A DNA stretch of 64,000 nucleotides, taken from positions 156,303,977-156,367,976 of the forward strand of contig CM023452.1 of the NCBI GenBank assembly GCA_013339765.2. Direction: 5' to 3'. Both the position numbers and the translations under genes were made by a program. The notes beneath the pieces were generated by a model. The model ran no database searches. It was given only the letters and a program-made list of their open reading frames with translations, and was not told where the DNA came from. This document shows positions 63,678-64,000 of this stretch, in pieces. Each line of letters begins with the position of its first letter. Position 1 is the first letter of the stretch. The DNA comes from Haemaphysalis longicornis. Its lineage: Eukaryota; Arthropoda; Arachnida; Ixodida; Ixodidae.

Positions 63678-64000
63678 TATAGAGTCATAGTTACTTCTGC
63701 CGTTTACCAGATCTTTTTTTATTTTTTTAACGTTGACATTTAGAGCACTGGGCAGAAATCACATTGCGTCAGCACCGACCAGAGGCGGTCGCAATACTTT
63801 GTTTTAATTAGACAGTCGGATTCCCCCTGTCCGTGCCAGTTCTGAGTCGGCTGTTTTGTGCCGGCTGAAGCAAGAACCTCCGGGCGCGAAGCCCATGGAA
63901 ACAAGCACAGCTGTGGCTTTCCACAGGAAGGTCCCGACGCTGGTCCAGGCTCGGCCGCACCGCCTCTAGAGTTATGGTTACGCCTGTCGTTTACCACCGC
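63678..64000 (+). repeat. Module 17 (long, cut by window end)
   Basis: A half and complete core present; the B half runs off the window. Confidence 0.92.

Larger units (their letters stand above)
54001..64000. repeat. Composite telomere-motif satellite: (CCTAA)n alternating with a ~390-bp module
   Basis: CCTAA blocks (the arthropod TTAGG repeat read on the C strand), with CCCAA variants, alternate with a conserved module. From 61 kb on, module anchors lie at 61091, 61637, 62171, 62694, 63245 and 63781, a period of 523-551 bp. All modules have the same orientation. It extends beyond the window. About 13 long, 3 short and 1 broken module are present. Confidence 0.95.

Noticed and set aside
61050..63997. 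Satellite ORFs (102 and 73 codons) as protein genes
   Set aside because: Both strands keep open frames through the same homogenised DNA, there is no known domain, and copies 1, 2 and 9 carry frame changes. Listed only as a low-level finding.
54001..64000. Reading the right end as a true chromosome terminus
   Set aside because: The strand orientation is wrong for a right end, modules interrupt the telomere repeat, and a hAT element is inserted. A subtelomeric, interstitial or mis-oriented contig fits better.
54001..64000. CRISPR-like regular repeats
   Set aside because: Units are ~535 bp, built of telomere repeats in a clearly eukaryotic genome; there are no short unique spacers and no cas genes.

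Overview
The window is eukaryotic and looks like arthropod DNA, most likely from a hard tick. The reasons are coding exons split by GT-AG introns, (TTAGG)n-type arthropod telomere repeats, tRNA-derived SINEs including one that resembles the tick SINE Ruka, and a very high load of nested transposons. There are no operons, bacterial RNA genes or CRISPR arrays. The species call is an inference; the gene and transposon calls come from reading the sequence.

One host gene is recognisable. It lies on the minus strand from about 36.3 kb down to 3.8 kb and continues beyond the left edge. Six exons (36302-36220, 21145-20825, 19298-19139, 15276-15148, 6336-6214, 3990-3818) join in compatible phases. They encode the first ~330 residues of a type II membrane peptidase of the glutamate carboxypeptidase II / NAALADase family: short cytosolic tail, signal anchor, glycosylated stalk and protease-associated domain. 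The zinc-peptidase domain must lie to the left of the window.

The introns and upstream DNA (1-53.9 kb) are nearly all repeats. (a) Two copies of a fold-back element with 9-bp target duplications (6991-11148 and 40967-51747). The second copy holds a 9.1-kb inverted-repeat element (41309-50419), which in turn holds an LTR retrotransposon lacking reverse transcriptase (44577-47759). (b) A TTAA-type MITE present whole at 1200-2013 and split by 11.5 kb at 22652-22759 / 34267-35020. The insert starts with a pogo/Tigger-like element, which contains a second Tigger-like element with transposase remains, a decayed Ty3/gypsy element, a SINE and an 8-bp-TSD MITE. (c) Two inverted SINE copies forming a ~0.8-kb palindrome (4508-5330). 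(d) LINE fragments at 12.6-14.8, 40.0-40.5 and 53.1-53.9 kb.

After a 100-base assembly gap (53901-54000) the sequence changes completely. The last 10 kb is a higher-order array in which (CCTAA)n blocks alternate with a ~390-bp module, giving a ~535-bp period with about 17 modules. Each full module carries two diverged copies of a ~100-bp repeat around a ~195-bp core bounded by the inverted pair AGAGGCGGT/ACCGCCTCT. Three short modules look like recombination products of the two repeats. This composite telomere-motif satellite is the most unusual thing in the window. Its C-rich strand reads left to right, the reverse of what a right-hand chromosome end should show, so the contig may be mis-oriented or the array interstitial. 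A block at 57249-59017 looks like corrupted consensus.
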